Positions 1 through 9,121 are shown, counted from the stretch's first letter. The stretch: DNA of 36,848 nt from Thermoanaerobaculia bacterium (GCA_035260525.1 DATFVB010000272.1:1-36848), one strand, 5' to 3'. Numbers and translations: made by a program. Notes: generated from the sequence alone by a model not told the origin.

Positions 1-506
1 CCGAGCTGGAGAAGGAGCTCGAGGAGGAGGAGACGCCGGAGGCGCCGCTGCTCGAGGGGGCCGGCGAGGAGGTCTCGCTCGAGGAAATCTTCCGGGAATT
101 CAAGCGCGGCGTCGAGCAGCAGCTCTCGCCCGAGGACTACGAGACGCACTACAACCTCGGGATCGCGTACAAGGAGATGGGCCTGACCGACGAGGCGATC
201 GGCGAGTTCCAGATCGCCGCGAAGGACCCCGCGCGCTCCGTCGAGTGCTGCAGCATGCTCGGCCTCTGCTTCATGGAGAAGGGGCTCGCGCCTCTCGCGA
301 TCCAGTGGTTCCAGAAGGGCCTCGAGAGCCCCGGCATCCGCGACGAGGAGCGCTGGGGACTCCAATACGACCTCGCGGACGTCTTCGAGCAGAGGGGGGA
401 TGCCGCGCGCGCCTACGAGATCTATCTCGAGATCTACGGGCAGAACTCGAACTACCGCGACGTCTCCGCGCGCGTGAAGGCGCTCGAGAGCCCGTCGGGA
501 CGGTGA
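1..506 (+). CDS. TPR-repeat protein, C-terminal part (5' end outside window)
   Basis: The reading frame is open from the window edge (codons begin at base 3), so only the last 167 or so residues are seen. The visible part starts with a Glu-rich acidic linker, then a segment with EIFREFKRGVEQQL, then helical TPR-like repeats (THYNLGIAYKEMGLTDEAIGEF and following units) up to a last helix containing YGQNSNYRDV. Such C-termini are common in large TPR scaffold proteins of Acidobacteriota and myxobacteria. A role in protein-protein interaction is inferred; no catalytic motif is visible. The stop TGA overlaps the GTG of the next ABC ATPase gene (GTGA), so translation is probably coupled. What lies N-terminal is unknown. 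Confidence 0.85.
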   Translation, partial: ELEKELEEEETPEAPLLEGAGEEVSLEEIFREFKRGVEQQLSPEDYETHYNLGIAYKEMGLTDEAIGEFQIAAKDPARSVECCSMLGLCFMEKGLAPLAIQWFQKGLESPGIRDEERWGLQYDLADVFEQRGDAARAYEIYLEIYGQNSNYRDVSARVKALESPSGR

Positions 507-1471
507 CCGCCTCCCTTTCCGTGCGGGACCTGACGGTCGTGCTCGAGACCGGCGGGGGGACGTTTCCGGTGCTCGACGGCGTGTCGTTCGATCTCGCCCC
601 CGGGCAGTCGCGGGCCCTCGTGGGGGAGAGCGGCGGCGGGAAAACGCTGCTGGCGCGCGCGGTGATGCGCCTCCTTCCCCCCGCCGCGCGGGTTCGAGCG
701 GGGGCGGTCCTCCTCGACGGCGTCGACCTGCTGCGGATACCCGAGCGCGAGATGGCGCCGCGCCGCGGCGGCGCGATCGGGTGGGTTTTCCAGGAGCCGC
801 TCGACGCCCTCGATCCCGTCCGGTCGGTCGGCTCGCAGGTGGCGGAGGCCGTGCGGCGGCACAGCGCGTCGGGCGCGCGAGAGGCGCGCGCCCGAGCGAT
901 CGCGCTCCTCCAGGAGGCCGGGCTCGCGGAGGCCGCGCGCCGTTTCGACGACCCGCCGCATGCGCTCTCCGGCGGGATGCGCCAGCGCGTGATGATCGCC
1001 GCGGCTCTCGCGGGAGATCCGAGCGTGCTGATCGCCGACGAGCCCACCGCGGCGCTCGATCCGCCGCTCGCGTCGCAGGTCGTCGCGCTCATCGACCGGC
1101 TGCGCCGGGAGCGCGGCCTCGCGCTCCTGCACGTCACGCACGACCTTCGCCGCGCCGCGGAATGCGACCGCGTCTCGGTTCTCTACGCCGGGAGGATCGT
1201 CGAGGAAGCCTCGGGCGCGGATTTCGCGCGGACGCCGCGGCACCCGTACGCGGCCGCGCTCGCCGCGTCGGCGGCGGCGCGGACGCCGCGCCGGCGCCTT
1301 CCCGCGATCCCCGGCGCTCCCCCGGCGCTCGCCGATCGCGCCGCGCCCCGCTGCGCATTCGCGCCCCGCTGTCCCCAGGTCTTCGGGCGGTGCGGGGAAG
1401 AGAAGCCGGAGCTCTATCCCGCCGGCGCCTCCCGAGCGCGCTGCTTCCTGTACGCGCCCGAGGCGGCATGA
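503..1471 (+). CDS. ABC transporter ATP-binding protein, OppD/DppD type
   Basis: A 322-residue nucleotide-binding subunit of a peptide/nickel-type ABC importer. Walker A is GESGGGKT (residues 41-48), the Q-loop lies in VFQEP, the signature is LSGGM (155-159), Walker B is VLIADE (175-180) and the switch His is in VTHD (His213). The C-terminal OppD/OppF extension has a Cys cluster (CAFAPRCP, then FGRC, then RARC); a related DppD structure carries an iron-sulfur cluster at such cysteines. The GTG start at 503 overlaps the preceding stop and gives the expected domain boundary. The stop overlaps the next gene (ATGA). No permease or binding-protein gene follows, so the substrate cannot be told; oligopeptide import is the family default. 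Confidence 0.9.
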   Translation: MTASLSVRDLTVVLETGGGTFPVLDGVSFDLAPGQSRALVGESGGGKTLLARAVMRLLPPAARVRAGAVLLDGVDLLRIPEREMAPRRGGAIGWVFQEPLDALDPVRSVGSQVAEAVRRHSASGAREARARAIALLQEAGLAEAARRFDDPPHALSGGMRQRVMIAAALAGDPSVLIADEPTAALDPPLASQVVALIDRLRRERGLALLHVTHDLRRAAECDRVSVLYAGRIVEEASGADFARTPRHPYAAALAASAAARTPRRRLPAIPGAPPALADRAAPRCAFAPRCPQVFGRCGEEKPELYPAGASRARCFLYAPEAA

Positions 1472-2442
1472 CCGAGCCGATCCTCCGCGTCGAGGGGCTC
1501 TCGAAGACTTTCGTCTCCGGCGGGGCATTCCGGACGCGGCGCGGGGCGGAAGCGCTCGACGACGTCTCGTTCACGCTCGGGCCGGGCGAGACGCTGGCGG
1601 TCGCGGGGGAATCGGGAAGCGGCAAGACGACGCTCGGGATGATCGTCGCCCGCCTCGAAGAGCCGAGCGCCGGCGAGATCCGGCTCGACGGCGTCGACTG
1701 GCTCGCCCTCTCGGGAAAGGCGCTCCGGCGCGCGCGGAAGGACGTTCAGATCGTCTTCCAGGATCCGGCGACCTCGCTCGACCCGCGGCTCCGCGTCGGC
1801 GAGTCGATCGCCGAGCCGCTTCGCGCGCTCCGCGGGCTGTCCGGACGCGCCCTCGACGCGCGCGTCGGCGAGCTCCTCGTCTCGGTCGGGCTCGATCCGG
1901 CCGCGGCGCAACGCCGTCCCCGGGACTTCTCCGGGGGAGAACGGCAGCGAATCGCGATCGCGCGCGCGATCGCGCCGGGTCCGCGCCTCGTCGTGTGCGA
2001 CGAGCCGGTCGCGGCCCTCGATCCCTCGGCGCGGGCGAACGTGCTCAACCTGCTCCTCGAGCTTCGCGAGCGGACGGGCGTGGCCTACCTCTTCATCTCG
2101 CACGACATGGAGGCGATCCGGAGCGTCGCCGACCGGGTGGCCGTGCTCTATGCGGGCCGGCTCGTGGAGGAGGCGCCGGCCGAAGAATTCTTCGCCGGCC
2201 CCCGGCACCCGTATTCCGCGGCACTCCTCGCCGGACGCGCGCTGGCGGGAGAGCCTCCCCCGGCGTTGGATCTCCCTTCGGGATGCCGCTTCCACCCGCG
2301 GTGCCCGTCGGCGCGGCCCCGCTGCGCCGCCGAGGCGCCGCATCTGCGCCCGGAGCCCGGCGGCCGGCGCGCGGCTTGCTTTTTTCCCGCGGAACAGGCA
2401 GAAAAGACGAAACTTTCCGGCGCGGATCGCGTAATCGGATAG
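1468..2442 (+). CDS. ABC transporter ATP-binding protein, OppF/DppF type
   Basis: The 324-residue partner of the preceding ATPase; OppD and OppF normally form a heterodimer under two permeases. Walker A is GESGSGKTT (from residue 47), the Q-loop is VFQDPATSLDPR as in OppF, the signature is FSGGERQRI, Walker B is LVVCDEP and the switch His is in FISHD. The C-terminus again holds the oligopeptide-family Cys motif (CRFHPRCP, PRC). It starts on an ATG overlapping the previous stop. The permeases are not in the window and may lie upstream of the TPR gene or elsewhere. The family call is secure; the substrate is not. Confidence 0.9.
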   Translation: MTEPILRVEGLSKTFVSGGAFRTRRGAEALDDVSFTLGPGETLAVAGESGSGKTTLGMIVARLEEPSAGEIRLDGVDWLALSGKALRRARKDVQIVFQDPATSLDPRLRVGESIAEPLRALRGLSGRALDARVGELLVSVGLDPAAAQRRPRDFSGGERQRIAIARAIAPGPRLVVCDEPVAALDPSARANVLNLLLELRERTGVAYLFISHDMEAIRSVADRVAVLYAGRLVEEAPAEEFFAGPRHPYSAALLAGRALAGEPPPALDLPSGCRFHPRCPSARPRCAAEAPHLRPEPGGRRAACFFPAEQAEKTKLSGADRVIG

Positions 2443-2456
2443 CGGACGACGCCGAC

Positions 2457-2462
2457 GAGGAG
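2457..2462 (+). promoter_or_regulatory. Shine-Dalgarno of the TolC-like gene
   Basis: GAGGAG lies 9 bases before the ATG at 2472. It supports this start over upstream in-frame codons and yields a clean signal peptide. Confidence 0.7.
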
Positions 2463-2471
2463 TGTGAGTTG

Positions 2472-4181
2472 ATGAAAACGCTCAGGGCCCTGACGATCAC
2501 GGCGTGCGCGGCGGCCTTCGCGGCCGGCCTCGCGGCACAGACGACTCTCGCGCCGCCTCCTCCGGCGCCGCCTCCCCCTCCGGCCGCTCCGGAGCACCCG
2601 GCCGTCTCGGTGACCGTCTCGGCGCGGGCCGGCAAGGGGCACGCGGAGCCGATCCCGGCGGCGACCGACGAAGGCGTCAAGCTCTCGCTGCGCGATGCGA
2701 TCGCGCTCGCGCTGGCCAACAACGTCGATCTCCAGGTCTCGATCGCGGGCGATGAGCAGGGCTTCTACGGCGTCCTCCAGCAGAAAGGGATCTTCGATCC
2801 GCTCGCCTTCGCCAACGTCTCGGCGGCCGATCAGCAAACGCCGCAGGCGTCGACGCTCGGCGGCGGCACGTCGACCCAGACGAAGACCTACGTCGGCGAC
2901 GTCGGCGTCTCGCAGCTCCTCCCGACCGGCGGCACGTTCACGCTCGGGTTCGACAACCAGAAGACCGACACGAACAACCGGTTCTTCACGATCAACCCGT
3001 CGTACGACTCGAGCCTCTTCCTCAACCTGAAGCACCCGCTGCTGCGCAACTTCGGCCGCGATGTGACGACGCGTTTCATCCGGATCGCGAAGAACAACCA
3101 GGCGGCCAACAACCAGGTCTTCCTCCAGAACGTGCAGACGACGATCACGGCCGTCGAGCAGGCGTACTGGGACCTCGTCTACGCGCGGCAGAACCTCCAG
3201 GTGAAGAAGGAATCGCGCGACCTCGCGCAGGAGCTGTACCGGATCACGAAGATCAAGATCGACGTCGGCTCCCAGGCGCCGATCGACATCGTCCAGACGG
3301 AAGCCGGCGTGGCGCAGCGCGAGCTCGACATCATCACCGCGAGCCAGGCCGTCGGCGACGCCGAGGACCGCTTGAAGCGGCTCCTGAATTTCGCCGCCGT
3401 CGGGCGCTGGGACGACCGCGTGATCCCGACCGACGAGGTCCGCGTGGAAACCGTCCCGGTCGACACGAACGCCGGAGTCGAGCAGGCGCTCCAGAACCGG
3501 CCCGAGGTCCGCGGCGCGATCTTCTCCGCCGCCAACGCGCGCATCAACTACGACTTCGCGCGCAACCAGCTCCTGCCGCAGCTCGATCTCAACGCGCAAT
3601 ACGGGTACGCGGGCCTCGGCGGGCCGAACCACGTCCTCGACGTCAACGGCAACCCCACGGGCGCCGTGATCCCGGGCGACTGGAACGACGCGTTTTCGCA
3701 GGTGCGACACGGCGATTTCCACAACTGGACGGTCGGCGTGACGCTCTCCGTGCCGATCTTCAACCGCACGGCGCGCGGGGCGGCGGGCGTCGCGCGCTGG
3801 TCGCTCGAAGGGTCGCTCGCTTCCCTCGAGCAGCTGCGGCAGAACGTGACCGTGGAGGTCCGGAACGCCGCGCGCGCCATCGACACGGCGCGCCAGTCGA
3901 TCGAGGCCGCGGGCAAGTCGCGCGAGCTCGCCGAGCGCAACGTCGACGCGGCGAAGAAGAAGTACGACAACGGCCTCGTCACCGCGTTCGAAGTGCTGTC
4001 GGTCCAGAACGACCTCGCGACGGCGCGGAGCGCGGAGCTCCAGGCCCTCACGCAGTACCGCGACGCGATGGTCGCGTACCATCGGGCGATCGGCGATCTC
4101 CTCGGCTGGAAGGACGTCCAGGTGGAGGGGCTCGCATCGATCGCGACGCCCGATCCCGAGTCGCTCCGGCCGAAGCGATAG
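2472..4181 (+). CDS. TolC-family outer membrane efflux channel
   Basis: A 569-residue outer-membrane factor expected to form the trimeric channel of a tripartite exporter. It starts with a signal peptide (MKTLRALTITACAAAFAAGLA), then a Pro-rich linker of about 20 residues, then two OEP-type halves rich in long helices. Typical features are LSLRDAIALALANNVDLQ near the start of the first repeat and VEQAYWDLVYARQNLQVKKE in the helical barrel; the second half repeats the pattern (YDNGLVTAFEVLSVQNDLATAR). Length fits the family (450-600 residues). The adaptor and ATPase genes follow, which supports an exporter operon. The ATG is fixed by a good ribosome-binding site. The exported substrate is unknown. 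Confidence 0.93.
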   Translation: MKTLRALTITACAAAFAAGLAAQTTLAPPPPAPPPPPAAPEHPAVSVTVSARAGKGHAEPIPAATDEGVKLSLRDAIALALANNVDLQVSIAGDEQGFYGVLQQKGIFDPLAFANVSAADQQTPQASTLGGGTSTQTKTYVGDVGVSQLLPTGGTFTLGFDNQKTDTNNRFFTINPSYDSSLFLNLKHPLLRNFGRDVTTRFIRIAKNNQAANNQVFLQNVQTTITAVEQAYWDLVYARQNLQVKKESRDLAQELYRITKIKIDVGSQAPIDIVQTEAGVAQRELDIITASQAVGDAEDRLKRLLNFAAVGRWDDRVIPTDEVRVETVPVDTNAGVEQALQNRPEVRGAIFSAANARINYDFARNQLLPQLDLNAQYGYAGLGGPNHVLDVNGNPTGAVIPGDWNDAFSQVRHGDFHNWTVGVTLSVPIFNRTARGAAGVARWSLEGSLASLEQLRQNVTVEVRNAARAIDTARQSIEAAGKSRELAERNVDAAKKKYDNGLVTAFEVLSVQNDLATARSAELQALTQYRDAMVAYHRAIGDLLGWKDVQVEGLASIATPDPESLRPKR

Positions 4182-4191
4182 CCCGGTGAGG

Positions 4192-4259
4192 CCGGCGCGG
4201 CCGTCCCTCCAGCCGAATCCGGCGCGGCCGTCCGTCGCGGCGCGACGGCCGGCCGTCGC
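4192..4259 (+). repeat. Direct repeat plus perfect palindrome between channel and adaptor genes
   Basis: The 15-mer CCGGCGCGGCCGTCC occurs at 4192-4206 and again at 4219-4233. A perfect 18-base palindrome, GCGACGGCC joined to GGCCGTCGC, fills 4242-4259 and ends 12 bases before the adaptor ATG. No Shine-Dalgarno is visible for that ATG. The palindrome could fold in mRNA and affect adaptor translation or transcript stability; this is inference. Confidence 0.55.
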
Positions 4260-4271
4260 TTCCCGGCCGGC

Positions 4272-5393
4272 ATGACGAAGAAGGCCGCGATCGCCGCCGC
4301 CGCGCTCGCCGCGGCGGCCGCGATGCTGTTGGCCGTCCTGCGGTGGCGCGGCACCGCCGTCGAAGCCTGGCGCGTCTCGCGGACGACCGTCCGTCCCGTC
4401 GTCGCCGCCGCGGGCGAGATCCGGCCGCCGGAGAGCGTTCCGGTCTTCCCCCGGGTGATCGGCCGCGTGGCGAAGGTGCTCGTCCGGGAGGGGGACCGCG
4501 TCCGCGCGGGCGATTCGCTCTTCGAGCTCGACGGCAAGGCTTACGCGGCGCAGGCGGCACAGGCGCGCGCCGCCGCGGCGCTCGCGGAGGAGAACGCGCG
4601 GCGTGCGGAGGAATCGATCGAAGCGGCATCCCGCAAGCTCGACGCCGCGCGCGGACTCGTCGGCAAGAGGCTCGCGTCGCGCGAGTACCTCGCGGCGGCG
4701 CGGCTCGACGTCGAGAAGGCGGTCCGGGAGCGCGACTCGGCGGCGGCGGCGCTCGCCGACGCCCGCGCGCGGCTGGCTTCGGCGCGCGAAGCGCTCGCGC
4801 GGACGCGCGTCGACGCTCCGGTTTCGGGGAACGTCGTCGACCTGCGCGTCCGGACCGGAGAGACGGTCCGGGAGAACGAGGCGGTCGCGGCGATCGCCGA
4901 CCCCGGAGCGCTCCGCGCCGTCGTGGAGGCGCCGGCCGGTGCCGCCGGAGCGATCGCGCCCGGGATGCCGGCGCGGGTCACGGCGGCCGGCGTCACGGCC
5001 GCGGGCGCCGTGCGCGAGGTCGCCGCGCCAAACAAAAGCGGCGGTTCGACGTATCTGACGGTGATGATCGCGCTCTCTTCGGCGCCCGCCGCCCTGCGCC
5101 CCGGGATGCCCGCTCGGGCCCGCATCGAGGGAGAGCCGCGCGCCGGCGTGCTCGCGGTGCCGCTCTCCGCCCTCGTGCGGCCGTCCGGCGCCGCCCCGGG
5201 CGCCTTCGTCTGGACGATCGCCGGAGCCCGCGTGCGGCGGCGGGCGATCGCGGTTGCGGCGGCCGGCGACCGTCTCGCGGAAGTCGCGTCCGGTCTCCGC
5301 GAGGGCGAGACGATCGTCGGAGGCCCGGCTTCCGCCGTGGCCCGCCTCGAGGAAGGCGACCACGTCCGCATCGAGACGCGGAAGGGAGAATGA
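4272..5393 (+). CDS. HlyD/RND-type periplasmic adaptor protein (membrane fusion protein)
   Basis: A 373-residue adaptor linking an inner-membrane pump to the TolC-like channel. An Ala-rich N-terminal membrane anchor (residues 4-21) is followed by a biotinyl-lipoyl-like half ([30 protein letters not shown]), a long Ala/Glu/Arg-rich alpha-hairpin (about 95-180), the second lipoyl half ([20 protein letters not shown]) and a beta-barrel/proximal domain with [13 protein letters not shown]. This is the MacA/RND adaptor order. It lies 90 bases after the channel gene and 4 bases before the ATPase gene. The start codon lacks an evident Shine-Dalgarno; ATG 4272 is chosen because it begins the anchor. 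Confidence 0.9.
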   Translation: MTKKAAIAAAALAAAAAMLLAVLRWRGTAVEAWRVSRTTVRPVVAAAGEIRPPESVPVFPRVIGRVAKVLVREGDRVRAGDSLFELDGKAYAAQAAQARAAAALAEENARRAEESIEAASRKLDAARGLVGKRLASREYLAAARLDVEKAVRERDSAAAALADARARLASAREALARTRVDAPVSGNVVDLRVRTGETVRENEAVAAIADPGALRAVVEAPAGAAGAIAPGMPARVTAAGVTAAGAVREVAAPNKSGGSTYLTVMIALSSAPAALRPGMPARARIEGEPRAGVLAVPLSALVRPSGAAPGAFVWTIAGARVRRRAIAVAAAGDRLAEVASGLREGETIVGGPASAVARLEEGDHVRIETRKGE

Positions 5394-5397
5394 GCCG

Positions 5398-6132
5398 ATG
5401 GCGCTGATCGAGATGAGCGGGATCACGAAGGTCTACCGCATGGGACAGGAAGACGTACAGGCGCTCCGCGGCGTCGTGCTGTCGATCGACAAGGGAGAGT
5501 ACGTCGCGATCATGGGGCCATCGGGGTCGGGGAAATCGACCCTGATGAACCTGGTCGGCTGTCTCGACACGCCCACGGCGGGGTCGTACCTCCTGAACGG
5601 TCACGAAGTGGCGCGGATGAGCGACGACGAGCTCGCCGCGATCCGCAACCGCGAGATCGGGTTCGTGTTCCAGACGTTCAACCTCCTTCCGCGCACGAGC
5701 GCGCTCGCGCAGGTCGAGCTCCCTCTCGTCTACGGCGGAGTCCCGAAGCGGCAGCGCCACGAGCGCGCCGTCGAAGCGCTCCGCGCGGTCGGGCTGGCGG
5801 ACCGCATGACCCACCAGCCGAGCGAGCTCTCGGGCGGGCAGCGGCAGCGCGTCGCGGTCGCGCGCGCGCTGATCAACCGGCCGAGCCTCATCCTCGCCGA
5901 CGAGCCCACGGGTAACCTCGATTCGAAGACCGGCGCCGACATCATGGCGCTCTTCGACACGCTGAACCGGCGGGGGAACACGATCGTCCTCGTCACGCAC
6001 GAGGAAGACATCGCCGAGCACGCGCGCCGCATCGTCCGCATTCTCGACGGCCGGGTCGTCGACGACCGGGAGAACCCGAAGCACCGCGCGCCCGCTTCGG
6101 CCGCTGCGGCGCGGACCGACGCGCCCGCCTGA
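5398..6132 (+). CDS. MacB/LolD-type ABC transporter ATPase
   Basis: A 244-residue stand-alone ATPase of the MacB/LolD/FtsE class, which couples ATP hydrolysis to mechanotransmission permeases. Walker A is GPSGSGKST (from residue 40), the Q-loop is [10 protein letters not shown] (a MacB/LolD hallmark), the signature is [15 protein letters not shown], Walker B is [12 protein letters not shown] and the switch His is in LVTHEED. It follows the adaptor after 4 bases, so it belongs to the same operon. The expected FtsX/MacB-like permease is missing: the next gene is a secreted protease. The C-terminal 20 residues are Ala/Arg-rich and not conserved. Confidence 0.92.
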   Translation: MALIEMSGITKVYRMGQEDVQALRGVVLSIDKGEYVAIMGPSGSGKSTLMNLVGCLDTPTAGSYLLNGHEVARMSDDELAAIRNREIGFVFQTFNLLPRTSALAQVELPLVYGGVPKRQRHERAVEALRAVGLADRMTHQPSELSGGQRQRVAVARALINRPSLILADEPTGNLDSKTGADIMALFDTLNRRGNTIVLVTHEEDIAEHARRIVRILDGRVVDDRENPKHRAPASAAAARTDAPA

Positions 6133-6143
6133 CCGTTTCGCGG

Positions 6144-6172
6144 TTGATTTCGGCGGCAAACGCCGCTAGTCT
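6144..6172 (+). promoter_or_regulatory. Possible promoter of the sedolisin gene
   Basis: TTGATT (6144-6149) and TAGTCT (6167-6172) are 17 bases apart. The spacer contains the hairpin CGGCG-GCAAA-CGCCG (6151-6165). The -10 is weak (TAnnnT only). The ATG would lie 11 bases after the -10, giving a very short leader. Confidence 0.35.
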
Positions 6173-6183
6173 CGTCGTTTCGG

Positions 6184-8124
6184 ATGCATTTCTCTCGAAT
6201 CCTCCGCTGGCCGGTCCTCCTCCTCGCCGGGGCCGCCGCTCTTCCGGCCGCCGCCCTTCCGCGGGAGGACGACGCGCGAGTGACGTTGCGCGGCAACGTC
6301 CCGCCGATGATCGCGGCGGCGCAGGACGCCGGTCCCTCCGATCCCGATCTCCCCATGGATCGCATGATCCTCGTGCTCGCACGGCGTCCCGGCGCCGAGG
6401 CGGAGCTCGAGGCGCTGCTCGAGGCGCAGCACGATCCCTCGTCGCCGCTCTTCCACCGGTGGCTCTCGCCCGACGAGTTCGGAGCGCGGTTCGGGCCTTC
6501 GGACGCCGATCTCGGCCGGATCGTCGACTGGCTCCAACAGAGCGGCTTCTCCGTCGACGAGATCGGCCGGGGACGGGGATGGATCGACTTCAGCGGCACC
6601 GCCGCGCAGGTCGACCGCGTCTTCGCGGCGCCCATCCATGATTTCACGCTCGCGGGCGAGGTCCACCACGCCAACGTCTCCGATCCCTCCGTCCCGGCGC
6701 GGCTCGCCCCGTTCGTCACCGGGATCGCGTCCCTCCACGATTTCCCCAAGCGATCCTACCGGGTCGCGCCGGAGAGTCGCGCCGGCGATTTCCCGCCGGC
6801 GACGGGCGCCGGAACGCGAGCGCCGGAGAGCCCTTCTCCCGACTACTTCACGTTCGGCGAGCACTGCCTCGCTCCCGCAGACTTCGCCCGGATCTACGGT
6901 CTCGAACCGCTCTACGCGGCCGGGATCGACGGAGCGGGGCAGAAGATCGGGATCGTCGGCCGTTCCCAGATCGTGCTCTCCGACATCCGCGAGTTCCGGC
7001 GCCGGTTCGGGCTTCCGCCGAAGGATCCGGTCGTCGTCGTCAACGGGCCCGATCCCGGGTTGTGGCGCGTGGACGAAGAGCAGGAGGCGGTTCTCGACGT
7101 CGAATGGGCGGGCGGAGTCGCGCCGGCCGCGACGGTGACGCTCGTCGTCTCGAAATCGACACTTGCGACCGACGGCGTCGATCTTTCGGCGCAGTACATC
7201 GTCGACCACAACCTCGCCGCCGTGATGAGCACGAGCTTTGGCGCCTGCGAGAGCGACATGGGCTCGGCGAATCTCGCGTTCTACAAGAACGTGTGGCAGC
7301 AGGCGGCCGTGCAGGGGATCACGAGCTTCGTCTCCTCGGGGGACACGGGATATGCGGGGTGCGACAGGGGAGGGAGCGCGACGGCGATCGGCGCAGGTGC
7401 GGTCAACGGGGTCGCTTCGACGGCGTACGACGTGGCGGTCGGAGGGACGCAGCTCGACGACGCCGAGACCTCTCTCTACTGGGCCGCCGCACCCGACTCG
7501 GTGAGCGGGCTCTCCGCGCTCTCCTACATCCCGGAATGGGGGTGGAACGAGAGCGGAGCGGTGGTTCCCGGCGGACATGGACTCTGGTCGTCGGCAGGAG
7601 GACCCAGCGCCGTCTACGCGAAGCCTTCCTGGCAGGCCGGACCGGGCGTGCCCGCCGACGGCAAGCGCGACGTTCCCGACGTCTCCCTTTCGGCGGCGAC
7701 CCACGACGGCTATTTCGTTTTCCAGGCCGACAGCGGGGGCGGCTCGACGATCGGCGGGACCTCCGCCTCCTCGCCCGCGATGGCGGGGATCATGGCGTTG
7801 ATCGTCCAGAAGAAGGGGGGCCGTCAGGGAAACGCGAACCGCGCGTTCTATCCCCTCGCGGCGGCGCAGGCGGCCGGCTCGGGGCCGGACGTGTTCCACG
7901 ACGTGATCGCCGGCGACAACGACGTGCCCGGGCTCGCCGGCTTCGCCTGCGCTTCCGGCTACGACCTCGTCACCGGCGTGGGATCGGTCGACGCGGCCGC
8001 GATCGCCGGCGCGTGGCCGAACCTCCCGGCGGAGACGCGCCCGCCGGTGAGCCGGGGGCGCGTGGCGCCGATCAGCGCGCCGGCGGCTCCGCCGGTGGTT
8101 CGGTCGCCGGGCGGCGGCCCGTGA
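6184..8124 (+). CDS. Secreted sedolisin (S53, pro-kumamolisin-type serine-carboxyl peptidase)
   Basis: A 646-residue secreted endopeptidase of the acid-active sedolisin family. A signal peptide (1-25) precedes the activation prodomain (about 50-195, with HRWLSPDEFGARFGPS and a VFAAPIHDF end) and the catalytic domain. The catalytic pair is Glu301/Asp305 in EEQEAVLDVEW, the oxyanion Asp is Asp387 in SSGDTGY and the nucleophile is Ser527 in IGGTSASSPAMAG. The calcium-site region DVIAGDN...GYDLVTGVGS is present, so the enzyme looks intact. The last 30 residues are Pro/Ala/Arg-rich and overlap the 3' end of queA on the other strand by 53 bases. It does not share an obvious role with the efflux genes upstream. 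Confidence 0.95.
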   Translation: MHFSRILRWPVLLLAGAAALPAAALPREDDARVTLRGNVPPMIAAAQDAGPSDPDLPMDRMILVLARRPGAEAELEALLEAQHDPSSPLFHRWLSPDEFGARFGPSDADLGRIVDWLQQSGFSVDEIGRGRGWIDFSGTAAQVDRVFAAPIHDFTLAGEVHHANVSDPSVPARLAPFVTGIASLHDFPKRSYRVAPESRAGDFPPATGAGTRAPESPSPDYFTFGEHCLAPADFARIYGLEPLYAAGIDGAGQKIGIVGRSQIVLSDIREFRRRFGLPPKDPVVVVNGPDPGLWRVDEEQEAVLDVEWAGGVAPAATVTLVVSKSTLATDGVDLSAQYIVDHNLAAVMSTSFGACESDMGSANLAFYKNVWQQAAVQGITSFVSSGDTGYAGCDRGGSATAIGAGAVNGVASTAYDVAVGGTQLDDAETSLYWAAAPDSVSGLSALSYIPEWGWNESGAVVPGGHGLWSSAGGPSAVYAKPSWQAGPGVPADGKRDVPDVSLSAATHDGYFVFQADSGGGSTIGGTSASSPAMAGIMALIVQKKGGRQGNANRAFYPLAAAQAAGSGPDVFHDVIAGDNDVPGLAGFACASGYDLVTGVGSVDAAAIAGAWPNLPAETRPPVSRGRVAPISAPAAPPVVRSPGGGP

Positions 8125-9121
8125 CGAACATCGCGTCTCCGTAGGAATAGAAGCGGTAGCCCCGCCGGAGCGCCTCCGCGTACGCGGCGAGGACGAGCTC
8201 CCGTCCCGCGAACGCCGAGACGAGCATCAGGAGCGTCGACCTCGGCAGGTGGAAGTTCGTCAGGAGCGCGTCGACGGCGCGGAATTCGAATCCGGGCCGG
8301 ATGAAAAGGTCGGTCGTGAAATCCGTTTCTCCCCCGAGCGCCCAGGCCTCGAGCGCCCGCGTCACGGTCGTTCCCACGGCGACGATCCGGCCCCCGCGCG
8401 CGCGCGCGCGGGCGATCGCGTCGACGGTCTCCTTCGGGATCCGAACGCGCTCCCGGTCCATGACGTGCGCGTCCGCGTCCGGGACCGTGACGGGCTTGAA
8501 CGTGCCGGAGCCGACGAGGAGAGTCACGTCCGCGACCTCGACGCCGCGGACGGCGATCTCCTCGAGGATGGCGGCGGTGAAGTGCAGTCCGGCCGTCGGC
8601 GCGGCGACCGCGCCGTCCGAGCGCGCGTAGACGGTCTGGTACCAGTCGCGGTCGCGCGGGTCGTCGGGGCGCCGGATGTACGGCGGGAGAGGGACGTGCC
8701 CGATCGCCGCGAGCCGCTCCGGGGTGAGAGGCGGGTCGAACCGCACCCGGCGCTTCCCGTCCGGCAACACCTCGAGGACCCGCGCGCGCTCCCCTTCGGG
8801 GAAGTCGATCGCATCCCCCGGCTTCGCCCGCCGCCCGGGGCGGGCGAGCGCCGTCCACGCGCCGCTTCCCTCGTCGGCGAGCAGGAAGATCTCGACCGCG
8901 CGTCCCTCCCGTCGACCGAGCAGCCGCGCCGGGATCACCCGGGCGTCGTTGCGCACGAGGAGGTCCCCCGGGCGGAGCTGCGAGGGGAAATCCGCGAACG
9001 TCCGGTCCTCGATGGCGCCGCTCGCGGGATCCACGACGAGGAGCTTCGACGTGCCGCGCGGGCGCGGCTCCTGGGCGATCGCGTCGACCGGCAGCGCGTA
9101 GTCGAACAGGTCGACAAGCAC
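8072..9121 (-). CDS. queA: S-adenosylmethionine:tRNA ribosyltransferase-isomerase
   Basis: A 349-residue enzyme that transfers and isomerises the ribosyl group of SAM onto preQ1-modified tRNA, the penultimate queuosine step. Family motifs are FDYALPVDAIAQEP at the N-terminus, GDLLVRNDARVIPARL, PLPPYI, DWYQTVYA, APTAGLHFT, LLVGSGTFKPV, HVMDRE, GTTVTRALE and TNFHLPRSTLLMLVSAFAG. Length is normal. The start is the GTG at 9121, which places Met five residues before FDY as in other QueA proteins. An ATG 11 bases upstream has an ideal AAGGAG but is out of frame. A TATGAT box 6 bases before the GTG suggests a leaderless message. It diverges from pyrR. Confidence 0.95.
   Translation of the reverse strand: MLVDLFDYALPVDAIAQEPRPRGTSKLLVVDPASGAIEDRTFADFPSQLRPGDLLVRNDARVIPARLLGRREGRAVEIFLLADEGSGAWTALARPGRRAKPGDAIDFPEGERARVLEVLPDGKRRVRFDPPLTPERLAAIGHVPLPPYIRRPDDPRDRDWYQTVYARSDGAVAAPTAGLHFTAAILEEIAVRGVEVADVTLLVGSGTFKPVTVPDADAHVMDRERVRIPKETVDAIARARARGGRIVAVGTTVTRALEAWALGGETDFTTDLFIRPGFEFRAVDALLTNFHLPRSTLLMLVSAFAGRELVLAAYAEALRRGYRFYSYGDAMFVTGRRPATEPPAEPPAR

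Noticed and set aside
2148-5426. A 1092-codon minus-strand open frame across the ABC and efflux genes
   Set aside because: It is a GC-bias shadow: Arg/Gly/Pro/Asp-rich, no domains, and antisense to clear genes (OppF-type ATPase, channel, adaptor).
2472-8124. A type I secretion system exporting the sedolisin
   Set aside because: The ATPase is of MacB/LolD type without a fused membrane domain, and the protease has its own N-terminal signal peptide.
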